DNA of 64,000 nt from Dermacentor variabilis (taxonomy: Eukaryota > Arthropoda > Arachnida > Ixodida > Ixodidae): the NCBI RefSeq assembly GCF_050947875.1, contig NC_134570.1, forward strand, positions 202,009,750 through 202,073,749, read 5' to 3'. The notes beneath the pieces were generated by a model. It did not search any database and was not told the DNA's origin. It saw only the letters and a list, made by a program, of their open reading frames with translations. The position numbers and the translations under genes were made by a program. This document shows, piece after piece, positions 34,126-45,077 of this stretch (its first letter is position 1; every line of letters starts with the position of its first letter).

Positions 34126-34416
34126 GTCGGAGAAGACTTCTGATCTGTTGCTGCTTACTCATAGGAAGACTTGGATTCACGTCAAAGTCTGGTTCAGGGA
34201 CTATGCTCATCGGGGTAGATGCGGCTGAATCCGAGAGGACAAGAACATTGCTGGTTTCCACAATTTCCTCGATATATGCGATTGTCGTGCCCTTCTTGCT
34301 GTGCCTGAATTCTTGGCTGAAGTTGGTTAGCATAACTTGCACTTGCCCTCCGTGGAGTCGAGCGATCCCTCTTGCGACGCAAATTTCACGGTCGAGTAGT
34401 AGATGTTGGTCGCCCT
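34126..34416 (-). pseudogene. Gypsy element 1, protease-RT spacer, distal half, inverted
   Basis: Minus strand: DQHLLLDREICVARGIARL, VQVMLTNFSQEFRH, then EPDFDVNPSLP and SKQQQIRSLLRR. In related pol polyproteins this is the spacer leading to RT. Here RT is absent and the sequence passes directly into gag at about 34125. The other half of the spacer is at 42935-43192, on the far side of the 8.5-kb insertion. Confidence 0.75.
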
Positions 34417-35260
34417 CCCTTACAAAAATGACTTTAGACTGTCTATAGAAAGTCTATAGACTTTTAATAGACGACCTTTCCTTTCTATAGATTGGGACTT
34501 TTGTTAATACAAAGTCTATAAACGAAAGTCGATAAAGTTTCTATTTCTTTTTGTCTATTCGCAGTCTATAGACGGTCTATAGAAAAAAGTCGATAAGGTG
34601 TTTGTTTCCTTTTAGTCTGCTTCCCCGCATAGAATACCTACAGACGAAAGTCAATACAATTTCTATCCATTTTGTCCATACTTTGTCTATAGACTTTCTA
34701 TAGACGAATGTCGATGAGGTTTCTATTTCTTTTTGTCTACTCGCAGTCTATAGACGGTCTATAGAAAAAAGTCGATAAGGTGTTTGTTTCTTTTTTGCCT
34801 ACTTCCCCTCTATGGACTACTTATAGACTAAAGTGGATACAGTCTCTACCTATTTTTGTCCATACTTTGTCTATAGACTTTCTATAGACGAAAGTCGGTA
34901 AGGTTTCTATTACTTTTTGTCTACTCGCTGTCTATAGACAGTCTATAGAAAAAGTCGATAAGGTGTTTGTTTCTTTTTGTCTATTTCCCGGACTATGGAC
35001 TACTTTTAGACGAAAGTCGATAAGATTTTCATTTCTTTTTGTCTGCTCGCCGTCTATAGACGGTCTATAGAAAAAATTCGATAAGGTGTTTGTTTCTTAT
35101 TTGTCTACTTCCCCTCACATGGACTACCTGTATACGAAAGCCGATACAGTTTCTATTTATTTTTGTCCATACTCTGTCTATAGACTCTCTATATTATGGA
35201 CAATAGTCGACAATGTTTCTATTTTTTCTCTACTCCCGATGTATTGAATGTCTATAGAAG
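34417..35260 (+). repeat. Left subterminal array, about 180-bp period
   Basis: The repeated unit contains TTTCTATTTCTTTTTGTCTA, a pair of GTCTATAGAC-like palindromes, and AAAGTCGATAAGGTG. Pairs of palindromes recur at about 34562, 34745, 34927 and 35050. Point mutations are common, so the array is not freshly amplified. Confidence 0.85.
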
Positions 35261-37764
35261 AAAGTCGATAATATGGAATTCCGTGTTCCCATACCCCCCG
35301 CCCTCTGCGAACGCGATGATATGGCACTGGTTCATGCACGACGGCACCGCAACCCCGGCGCGGCGGGCAAACCATGCAGACTTCTAGTCTGCGTTCGGTG
35401 CAGCTGCACCGAACGAGGATTGCGGCGGAGCAGGCACCGTCCGAGTCACCAAGGTTTTCCAGGCACCCGAAGGCCCTAAACCTGGCTGCTTCCCGGACGT
35501 ACACTTCGGGAAGACCAGGTGGTGGAGGTCAGATGGTAAAGATGTGGCAAAGGTGGTGAATAAGTGGCGAAAGCCGGGAGACCAGGCGGTGAATTCACCA
35601 CCTCTGAGTTGTCGTGGTCTTGCATGTCTATAGATTAACAATAGACAAACATCGTTAATCTGGGCCCAACCCGTGTACGCTGTAACCAAGCGCAGGTACC
35701 GGTGGATAATACATAGCTGCGTTTGATATAAGCCACTGAAGTTGTATACTGCTGAGATTGCTGTGGAGCCTATTTGTAGACATTAGTATACACATAGTGT
35801 ATACCTCCGCATTTGTTGACCACATATGATCTACGTAGTCGCTCTCGGCAATCCCAAGACAGGCTTCACAGTTGTCGCATCACTTTTGAGGCAGTAGAAT
35901 AACGAAAGCAAAACGCCGATCCAATTGTTATAATAGATGTTATGAACGCCAGCTTCACATACGAGTGGATTCCAAACAGGCATCAAGCTAGCAGCAAAGA
36001 TACTCGTAATGTTTGTAGCTGACAACGCGGACTTTGTGAATGTGCGATGAACCGATGTCGCGCATGTGGTGTTCGCGTTGTGTGTCGTCCGATTCTCGGA
36101 TACTTTTCACATTGTCTTCACATCTCGGCTGCGTCACTAACATCGGGCAGTTTTTTGTTGCCTGATATCCTTCACTATAAACTCATCAAAGTTTCTCATT
36201 CACTTCAAATAGGTGCCAAATTCTCTGAGCCCACCCAGTATTTCGCCGGCGGTATGCCTGCTCAGCCACGCATATGAGTACCTCAATGCTGTACTGATTG
36301 CTTTGACCTATCATCGGAACAGAAAATTAGCACTAACATACGTGCGGGCATCACATTTGGCGATACGCTGGAAGATATGCTACAAATACGCTGTATTACT
36401 CATCGACGCTGGCAATAATGCGTCTGAAACGTCTGAAGGGCCCTGTAACGGCTTTTACAAACAGCGCATTCATGTTAGCGTTCCAGTCTCATACGATAGC
36501 CCACAGCGTTTGTCATACAACCTGCCAGCGCATATCCTTCGTCCACGAAAAAAATGAAGGAGGAAAAGGCGCTCACACTCCTCCGAGAGCGCGCGCCCTC
36601 CCGCGCGGAGCTCACGCGCATGCTCGGAGCTCTTGCGCATGCGCGGCGGTGCGCCGTCTCAACGAGTGCGCCAGGCACGTAAACGGTTGTACCCGTGTGC
36701 GGTGTCTCCCTGAACGTTGGTGTCTGTGTATGCGTGTCTTCTTTGTGGCATCACACGTCAACTACACTGAACGGTAAGCTTTAGCAAAGATGTTTTGCGT
36801 CCATAGCTCATGATTATGTGAGCGCATTTCGTAGCGCAAACCGGCTGCATGTAGCGCAGGCGACTCGGGTATAGTGTCGGTTTGTCGTTGACATGGTTTG
36901 ATAACGCGCTCTTGTTCTCGCTTCTACTATACGGAATGTTTTACGGCGAGCGATCGCTCGGGCTTGTTGATTTTAGCATTATAGTTTAGGTGCGTAAAAA
37001 AGGATGTACACCATGTTTTAACTTGATACTGAGCTACCACTAAGCGGATTGTGTGTGTTGGGCAGCCAGTGTGGTCGATCTCATTTCGTGGCGCTTGATC
37101 CGGCCGCGATGAATGCTGCGCCGCATGTGTAGTGAAATTCTCGTGACACGCTTTACGTATATATGTCGAAATTGTGTTAGCGTTTTGTTAGTTAGTTATT
37201 GTTATTGTTATTGTTAGTGTTCAAACAGACAGGCATAGTTGAATAACTGCTAGCATACTCGGATGAAAGGCCGTGTTTGCGGGGCATGCATCAGCAGTGT
37301 GTGCGCTGCCGTTTTCGCATAGTTTAGAAGTAGCAGTATTTTTAAGGTTCCTGGCAGCCAATCTAAATAATTTTGGGAAGTTACAGCAAGCAAAATACGA
37401 GACTTGAAGAAATATCTAGCAGAAATCTCTAGATTCACCCAATCTATTTATATGCAACCACAAACGCTTTTGGAGCATGAAACCTGCGACAAGCTCGGTC
37501 ACTCGCGGCTTCGCAACTTAGCCGAAAAAATTGGAGAACAAAAAATTAGTCGCTCCGGGAAGCACCTTTACACGTTTCGAACTGAAGGCATTGCGTTTGA
37601 CGGTAGTTGGAAGATTTCTTTTTTGTCTCATTTTTAAACAGTTTAGCAGCAGAAGTTATCTTTCGAGCTATATGAAAAGCGTTAAGCGCCTTCCGATGCT
37701 TCGGCGTTATGCAGTTTACGTGCTCTTAATCACAAGGCAGCTGCTGGCGCAGATTCGCATTGTG
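35261..37764. other. Interior of the 8.5-kb element: CpG-rich block, palindromes, no recognised gene
   Basis: 35270-35620 is GC-rich and contains a perfect 24-bp palindrome (CGTTCGGTGCAG and its complement, 35392-35415) beside a short GCAGACT/AGTCTGC hairpin. 36560-36720 is CpG-rich (GCGCGC, GCATGCGC) and could be a promoter. Open frames (for example 36213-36557 plus) show no domain I can name. If the element ever encoded its own transposase, I cannot see it here. Confidence 0.45.
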
Positions 37765-39720
37765 AATTACGAAGGAACAGCGCCAACGAAGACGAAAGCG
37801 AATGCTAGTGCGACGCGAGTGAAAGGCAAGGCGGCTGCGATGTGCAAAGAATTAGATCTGAGCAGGCTGGCCAATGACATTGGTAACAGCAAAAGCAATG
37901 CCCTTTCCGTGTTCTTTACGGCCAAAACGCGCAAACTGTCCGTGCCATTCAGAACAGTGGTCAGCGAAAATAGAATTTGGCAGATTGTGTTAAGCAAGTT
38001 TCTCCAAAAGCACCTTACATTCCTTAAAGTTGAAGATTCGTACACCGCAAAGAGTTCAAAAGATGTTAGGTTTCTTGAGGAATGTACTTCCATTGGCTAT
38101 GTGTTTTCAGTAGATGTTGAAGACTTGTTTTACTCTGTGCCCCACGATGCCTTGTTTCGTTGTGTCAGAGATGCAATAGAATGTAACGGTGCAGTAGAGT
38201 TCCAAAACTCCTCTGGCGTGTCAATGTACAATTTTATGAAAATGCTAGAATTTTACCTTGATGTGACGTTCATCTCTTTCGAGAACAAGTTTTATCGGCA
38301 AAGACAAAGGATTTTTATTGGATCCTGCGTAGCCCCGGTGCTTACTAAGATTTTCTTAACCTGTATTTCTTAACCTTGGAGCCAATTTTAACAGGAAAGG
38401 GTGTACGAAAAGTGTTCAGGTATGTTGACGATTTTTTAATAGTTTTTAACAAACTGAACGTGTTGACTTACACAGATGGTGTAAGCACTGTCCTAGACAG
38501 CTTTAAAGAGGAGGGACGGGGCTTGGTTTTCACGCATGAGCTACCTTTGCAGGGGCGATTACAGTTTTCAGACATTCACATTACCTTGGGGGAAGATCAT
38601 GTATGTTGGCAGTACGCACCTCGAGCACAAATGGAGCTTCTTCCTTATGCGTCGGCGCATTCAAAAACCGTAAAACTTTCCATCGCAAAACTTTGTCTTG
38701 AGTCTGCTCTTGTGAAATCGTGTGACCATGCAATGCGTGCGAGTTTTGACAAGCAAGTTGATAGGTTGGTTTCGGCAGGGTTCCCTAGCACGGTTATCAC
38801 AGCAGTGGCTGAAGCGATCTTGCAAAAAATCAAAGGTGCCATGGTTGAGAAGCCGTGCGCGCAAGAAAAACTAGCTTCGAAGCCGGAAGTGGTTCCGTAT
38901 GTACATAGGATAGCCCACAATATGAACAAGGTGGCAAATAGACACGGCGTCCCAGTCGTGTTTTCGGCTCCGCGAAAACAATCTCAGCTCTGCGCCCGCG
39001 TCGCTAGCCAGGGTTCCAAGAGCAACTGCACCAAAAAAACATGGAAAGCAGTTTCTAAAGTGCTGCACCGGTGTGGTATATGAAATACCTTTGACCTGCG
39101 GGAAAACCTATGTGGGCCAAACGGGCAGATGCGTGAATGATCGTGCAGCTGAACATGTGCGGTCGCTGAAAGAAGGAGGTGCGCATCTTTCGCAACATTG
39201 CGCAACTTGCACTGCCTGTGACCGAGCCGCAGAACATTCGCCACGAAAACAATGCCAGTACTGCAAGAAGTGTGAACCACGGTTCAGAGAGATAAAGATT
39301 CTTGGCAGAAGCAGGGAAACAAAGGCACGTGAGGTTTTGGAAGCCTTCCATATAAAGAAAAGAGGAAAAACCTGTGTTAGTGATACTTCCGTGACCCTCT
39401 TCAAAAGCGAAATGTCCTATCTTGAACGGCTTGGCAGATGATGCATTATGGTTATTGTGCGCATGTCCGTGATTTTTCTTATATTTGCTGAATTTTCGGT
39501 GAATCAAGATAGATGAAGTTGGCGCTTGTCCTGTGTCGTCCTCCCCTCTTGTGATCGTCTTCGTTGGCGCTGTTCCTTCGTAATTGAAGTATGCAACATC
39601 TAGCCCAAATGAATGTTGTCCTGAAAATTCGCATTGTGCCAGTCGTGCATGGTATGAAGCCATTGTGGTGCGTAATAAGTGTTCCGGTTTTCATTGCTGT
39701 TGCATGTAGTGCCGTCGTCT
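37765..39720 (+). pseudogene. Penelope-like element (RT plus GIY-YIG endonuclease), 5'-truncated and broken
   Basis: Reverse transcriptase: IGYVFSVDVEDLFYSVPHDA (motif A), FIGSCVAPVLTKIFL (motif B) and, after a frameshift at about 38373, FRYVDDFLIVF (motif C). After a second frameshift near 39073 comes the GIY-YIG nuclease: VYEIPLTCGKTYVGQTGRCV, with RAAEH following, then a Cys-rich segment and EVLEAFHIKKRGKTCVSDTS ending at 39441. RT followed by C-terminal GIY-YIG is diagnostic of Penelope-like elements. The N-terminal ~250 residues are missing. At 37765-37797 there is an inverted copy of 3' sequence from about 39549-39583, a common feature at Penelope 5' ends. It lies inside the 8.5-kb element. 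Confidence 0.85.
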
Positions 39721-42100
39721 TGGACAGACTGCATACAATATGCGCTGTACAATAGAAAACAGAGCCAAATTATCGATTTGGTGATCTTTTTTTAGTAGAT
39801 AACGCACAGATTATTCAAATAATTCAGTGGATATTGCATTTGTTCTACCCTTATCAACACACCTAAGTGATCGTAACATGTTTTAGTTGATAAGTAACCT
39901 GATCAGTACACCCCCATTCATGTGCATTCTACTGAAAGTGTGGCAAATGTATTCATCTCGAAATATGAGAAAAGAGACATTGCAGACTGTTCTAAGCAGA
40001 AATAAATTGCAAATCTTAACGTGATTGTTCAAAACTGCAGTCAGTATGCTGATCATGTTCGTTCCGCACCGGCATATTGCATTAACACCTGAAAAATGTG
40101 CACAGTTCAGCCGGGTACCTTTGTTTCAACAAGTATTATTATAGGAATCGTTTGGGATTCTCGCATTTCTTTTATTTTTACATGTACACTGTGTGTCACA
40201 TGAACCTGTCTTGAAACGAAACGTACCGTTGCTGGCACCGGCGACCATTACGGTTGTCTAACTGCTTATCATACTGTAGTATAACGAAACATCATAATGT
40301 TACCGATTAATATTGCCATGTAGTCTTTAGTCAGAGGTAAACAAAGTTAACTAGAGGCATAAGTGATGAGAGCAAATTATATTGAAAACTACTATTGAAC
40401 CGTAAAAATAACTCATTGTATAGTTATCCCTCACATTGTTGCATTTGCTTTACGTGTGTCTCTGTGTCTTCCGTGCTGTACTCGTGTGGCCATTAATCAC
40501 GAACTTGCCGAAGCCCTTGTCAGCTTTATTAAACAAGGGATTCAAGTCAGTTGAATCTAATACTGCATGTCAAGTGACTGACGTGTTATTCGTTTTATCT
40601 AAATATTATGGACTGCAGTACTTGTCAAGCATTAAACCACAATATTTTTCATTGCACTTAAGCTGCAGGCGTCATAGATTGCCAGAAAATTTTCATGAAA
40701 ACAGCCAGGGAAGGCTTGGAAAAAGATCGGGAAATTTTAAAATGGCCACATAGGTATGCTGTCTTGTTATATGTCATACAAAGTTTCCAGAGAATCTCTG
40801 TGTTAAATATAGTTTTAAAACGTTTCACCTCATAAAAATTGAAGGAAATTGGTTCAATTTATTGAAAAAAAGAAGAAAGTCAAACATACTGACAAGGCAT
40901 TTCTTACTCAATATATTTTTTTGCGTTAACTAAACGTCCTGAACCTTGATAGCCTAGAAAAATTTTTCATCTTTCAAAGCACCTTAAATAATTTACTCTA
41001 ATAGAATTCATTCGAACTATACTATCAGTTCTGTTTCCTAGGAGGTGCATATCTGTCGTGCCATGACACAAAGTGCTCGTGTGGTATTTCGGGTGCTCAT
41101 GTGGTATACCTAACTTGGAAACCTGTTAGCACGCCGAAGATGCCTCATTACCTGTAAAAAATTAAGTGACCATATCAAAACAATCAACCCATCTGCCTTC
41201 TGTGGAAGTTATGTCCAATGACCCATTCATTTAAAAGTATGAGAACGACATTTAAATGTGTATTAAGCAAAATAAATTACAATCTTAGGCATGATACTGT
41301 GAATATTCCAGTCACGTCTTCTGAATATATCCCTCTGCACGGGCATAGTTAACCACCAACCAAAAAAAAATGTACAGACAGCCCAACTCGGTAACGTTTC
41401 AGCAAGAAATATAGAGACCATTTGGGATAAGTACAATAATGCATCATATATGAACTTGTCATAAAAGGGAACATACTGTTGCTGGCACGAGCAGCAGTTG
41501 TGACTATTTATTTGTTCACTATACCATGCAATAAAAAATTGCATAAAGGTACTGATTTGTATTGACAAGCAGCCATTAGTCATAGTTAAACCGCATTAAG
41601 TATTGACTTAGATGGTTTGAGCAAATATATTAAGCTGCTTAATGAACATACAAAGAATACACACTTATTATTTTTGCCTCATATTGCTGCATCTACTTAT
41701 TTGCAGCATACACCTGCAGAACCTTTGGGACTAATGACACAAAGGCCAAGGCCAGCCTGGCGACCATGCTTGCCAAGGAGTAGTGTAAATATTTAACCTG
41801 TTTCCATAATAGCATACGACATGAATTTAAGGAATTCATCTATTATATCGAGCAATAAAAACGCTGAATGTATTGCCGGTGCATTTGTTTTTATTTTTCG
41901 CACTGCATGATTCAGCACTATATAAATTCTTTCTGTTTATGCATATGAAAGTACAGCTGGTTCAGAAGCATTATTAATCTACTAACGGTAATGCATAAGT
42001 GCAGACGAAAAGGATCAGGTGCACATGTATAAATACATTCAAAACTTTTTCCTACCGCATGTAAACAAAAATGTAAACTTGTAGACAGCCGCTATGGAGT
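39721..42100. repeat. AT-rich interior with a diverged ~450-bp duplication
   Basis: About 39995-40450 and 41258-41705 are diverged copies in the same orientation. Shared landmarks are AAGCARAATAAATTRCAAATC, the GTTGCTGGCAC...GAGCAG/GGCGAC block, GTCWTTAGTCA, and a CCTCATATTGCTGCAT-type end. No coding potential is evident. The intervening DNA is AT-rich. Confidence 0.5.
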
Positions 42101-42934
42101 TATGGCCTTATACACTCTTTGTAGACTTGTCTATAAAATGTCTGTGTCTATAGAGTGTTTATAGATTAATGAAAATTCATGTTTGTTGACAAATGTCTGC
42201 AGAATGTCATAGAAAAAAAGTGTATCGGACTATAAAGTTCTGTTTTTGTAGACTGAAGTCTATAGAATGTCTATAGACTATCTATATACATTTGTATATA
42301 GATATTCCATAGACTTCAGTCTACAAAAGTAGAACTGTATATATAGTTCTACTTTTGTAGACTGAAGTGTATAAAATGTGTACAGACAAATGTCATCTGT
42401 AGACATTCTATAGACTTCAGTCTACAATAGTAGAACTGTAAGCCTATAAACTTGTCCATAGACAATCTATAGACAGTCTATAGACTCAGACTTCTTATAG
42501 ACTAGTCTATAAACAGTGTATGGCCATAAGTGTATAGACAGTCTATAGAATGAGACTTTTTATAGACTAGTCTATAAAAGGTGTATGAGCATAAGTCTAT
42601 AGACCGTCTATAGACAGTCTATAGACTCAGACTTCTTATAGACTAGTCTATAAAAAGTGTATGGCCATAAGTCTATAGACAGTCTATAGACACTATATAG
42701 ACTGAGACTTTTTATAGACTAGTCTATAAAAAGTATGGCCATAAGTCTATAGACTGTGTATAGACAGTCTATAGACTTAGACTTTTTATAGACCAGTCTA
42801 TAAAAAGTGTATGGCCATAAGTCTATAGACTGTCTATAGACTAGCCTAAATAAATGTCTATAAACAGTCTATAGACTTCATTGACAAATGTCTATAGACT
42901 GTCTATGGACTTTCTATAAAAATTTTTGTGAGGG
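42101..42934 (-). repeat. Right subterminal array, about 65-76-bp period
   Basis: The unit is AGACTTYTTATAGACTAGTC, then TATAAAAAGTGTATGGCCAT, then one to three GTCTATAGAC palindromes. At least five units lie between about 42490 and 42850. The unit differs from the left array, sharing only the palindrome and the terminal ~30 bp. The two ends are therefore not simple inverted copies. Confidence 0.85.
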
Positions 42935-43192
42935 CTCGATGACGCCTTCTACGTCAGCGGGTCTTTCGGCGCCGACGGAAATAATAATGCTGGAGCGCGG
43001 CGGGATGCTCACTTGATCTTCGAGCACACTCAAGGCGTGGTGACTACGACAGCTCTCCGGCGGTATCGCTTGATCTTGCGACAGCGTTATCGATTTCGAC
43101 TTCAGGTCGACGACTGCGCCATGTTGATTCAGGAAGTCCATGCCGAGAATGACTTCTCGTGAACACTGTTGGAGGATAACGAAGGTGGCAGG
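42935..43192 (-). pseudogene. Gypsy element 1, protease end and spacer, proximal half, inverted
   Basis: Minus strand: TYPATFVILQQCSREVILGM then DFLNQHGAVVDLKSKSITLS, ending at AERPADVEGVIE before the insertion. It is the direct continuation of the protease at 32981-34125, repeating the Tyr-Pro-Ala codons found at the end of that segment. VILGMDFL is the conserved flap-downstream motif of gypsy proteases. Confidence 0.8.
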
Positions 43193-43194
43193 GT

Positions 43195-44649
43195 ATGGCA
43201 GGGCAGGGCAGGTACTTAAAGGACCTTTCAGGACGGCTGGCGCGGTGGAGCCTCAGACATCGAGAATATGACGTCACGGTAATATACAAGTCCGGCAGAA
43301 AACACTCCGACGCCGACTGCTCATCGCGCGCCCCCATCGATCCCCCGCCGCAAGACGACGAGTATGACGACGCCTTCCTTGGCATAATAAGCGCGAAAGA
43401 CTTCACTAAACAGCAACGAGCAGACCCGGAGCTAAAAGGCCTCGTCGAGTATTTGGAAGGGAACACCGACGTTGTCCCTAGGGCATTTAAGCGCGGGTTG
43501 TCTTCGTTCACGCTACAAAACAACCTGCTCGTGAAGAACGTCTCACTAGTCCGTGCCAGCTACCTTCTTGTTGTACCGTCAGCGCTGCGTCTAGAAATAC
43601 TGCACGCCCTACACGACGATCCAACCGCTGGGCACCTCGGATTCTCCGGGACGCTGTCGAGAATACAGGAAAGGTATTACTGGCCGCGTCTGACCGCCGA
43701 CGTCGCCCGTTACGTCAAGACATGCCGAGACTGTCAACGACGCAAGACACCACCGACAAGGCGAGCAGGATTACTACAGCCGATCGAACCTCCTCGCCGA
43801 CCATTCCAGCAGATTGGGATGGATTGGTTGGGGCCGTTTCCGATGTCTACATCCGGGAATAAGTGGATCGTCGTGGCGACGGACTATCTCACCCGCTTCG
43901 CTGAAACTAAAGCTCTACCAAAAGGCAGCGCAGCCGAAGTGGCGAAATTATTCGTCGAGAACATCCTGCTGCGACATGGTGCCCCAGAAGTCCTCATCAC
44001 CGACAGAGGAACGGCTTTTACAGCAGAGCTCACCCAAGCCATTCTGCTGTACAGCCAGACAAGTCACAGGAGGACAACTGCCTACCATCCGCAGACGAAT
44101 GGTCTCACGGAGCGCCTGAACAAGACCCTCGCCGACATGTTAGCAATGTACGTCGACGTCGAGCACAAGACGTGGGATGCGGTCCTGCCGTACGTAACCT
44201 TCGCTTACAACACGGCGGTGCAAGAAACAACACAGGTCACGTAGTTTAAGCTGGTGTACGGCAGGAACCCGACGACGACGCTCGACGCCATGCTGCCCCA
44301 CGTCACTAACGAAGAGAATGTTGACGTCGCTAGCTATCTCCAGGGCGCCGAAGAAGCCCGACAGCTCGCCCGCATACGGATCAAGAACCAACAGAGAACC
44401 GACAGCCGACACTACAACCTCCGACGACGCTTCGTTGAGTACCAGCCCGGCGACCGTGTTTGGGTATGGACGCCGATACGCCGACAAAGACTCAGTGAGA
44501 AACTACTTCGACGCTATTTCGGACCCTACAACGTCATCCGACGTATTGGCGCACTGGACTATGAGGTCGTGCCAGACGGCAATTCGCATTCACAGCGGCT
44601 TTTGTTTATTACTTTGGTTTGTTTGCAGCATCGGGTCGATGCTTCTTAA
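43195..44649 (+). pseudogene. Gypsy element 1, RNase H end and integrase
   Basis: Starts in the last RNase H segment (LKDLSGRLARWSLRHREYDV, HSDADCSSRAP). The HHCC zinc domain follows (HALHDDPTAGHLGF...CRDCQ). The integrase core carries the expected acidic residues: IGMDWLGPF (Asp), LITDRGTAF (Asp) and GLTERLNKTL (Glu). A TAG at 44242-44244 interrupts the frame before FKLVYGRNP; the frame then continues to 44649, including the GDRVWVWTPIR block of the C-terminal SH3-like domain. RT and most of RNase H are missing. It is in the LTR orientation. Confidence 0.85.
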
Positions 44650-44660
44650 GAGGGGGGTAT
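44647..44660 (+). promoter_or_regulatory. Polypurine tract of gypsy element 1
   Basis: AAGAGGGGGG followed by TAT directly abuts the 3' LTR. In Ty3/gypsy elements this primes plus-strand DNA synthesis. Its position confirms the LTR boundary at 44661. Confidence 0.75.
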
Positions 44661-45077
44661 TGACACGTGTACTTATCTTTATCGGGCGACCACGTTTCGC
44701 CGCTTAACAAATGTTATCGCACAGCGCGGGACGCGCCTGCATATATCCGAAGTTTCTGGAAAGTTATCGATGCTTCTATTCGGTGTCTGTTGTCGCCGAA
44801 CCTTATGTTATCTGATTTCATCGCCTGCCGGGAATGGTGTAGAACTTTGTGGAAGGCACGCGGGTCCCAACGATTAGTCTGGAACATTCGACGTCTGTTG
44901 TATAAAAGCCGACGCGCTTGACCCGCTGACCAGATTTTCGACGATTGCCGACTGTGTTCGCCGCTTTCGTTGTGCTATAAGTGCAGCCTGTTTTGTGGGA
45001 ACAGGTTCGCCCAATAAAATCTAGTTTTGCGTTTCACAGTATTGCTACTGTGTTATTAATGTCACCACCACGTGGCA
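44661..45077 (+). mobile_element. Gypsy element 1, 3' LTR
   Basis: 417 bp, same orientation as 32548-32964. TATAAAAG at about 44899 and CCAATAAAATC at about 45010 are conserved. It ends CACGTGGCA and is followed by the second ATAT target duplication at 45078-45081. Confidence 0.9.

Larger units (their letters stand above)
34417..42934. mobile_element. 8.5-kb DNA element with inverted ends and GTCTATAGAC arrays, family unknown
   Basis: The two ends are inverted: CCCTTACAAAAATGACTTTAG at the left and (reverse complement) CCCTCACAAAAATTTTTATAG at the right. The flanks repeat the dinucleotide CT (34415-34416 and 42935-42936). Removing the element and one CT restores an unbroken gypsy pol spacer frame, so the boundaries are firm. 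Both ends continue into about 800 bp of tandem arrays rich in the palindrome GTCTATAGAC. The interior holds a CpG-rich block, a broken Penelope-like element and AT-rich duplicated sequence. No transposase was recognised. Subterminal arrays of short palindromes and a 2-bp duplication recall CACTA/EnSpm elements, but the ends are CCCT, so the assignment is only a suggestion. Confidence 0.75.

Noticed and set aside
34417..35260. CRISPR-like array
   Set aside because: Units are degenerate and about 180 bp with no unique spacers between constant short repeats, in eukaryotic DNA, and form the end of a transposon.
32548..45077. Simple inversion of the gypsy interior
   Set aside because: A single inversion would reverse the order of the gag-PR1 and PR2-spacer blocks; they keep the wrong order for that, so at least two events or an aberrant template switch are needed.
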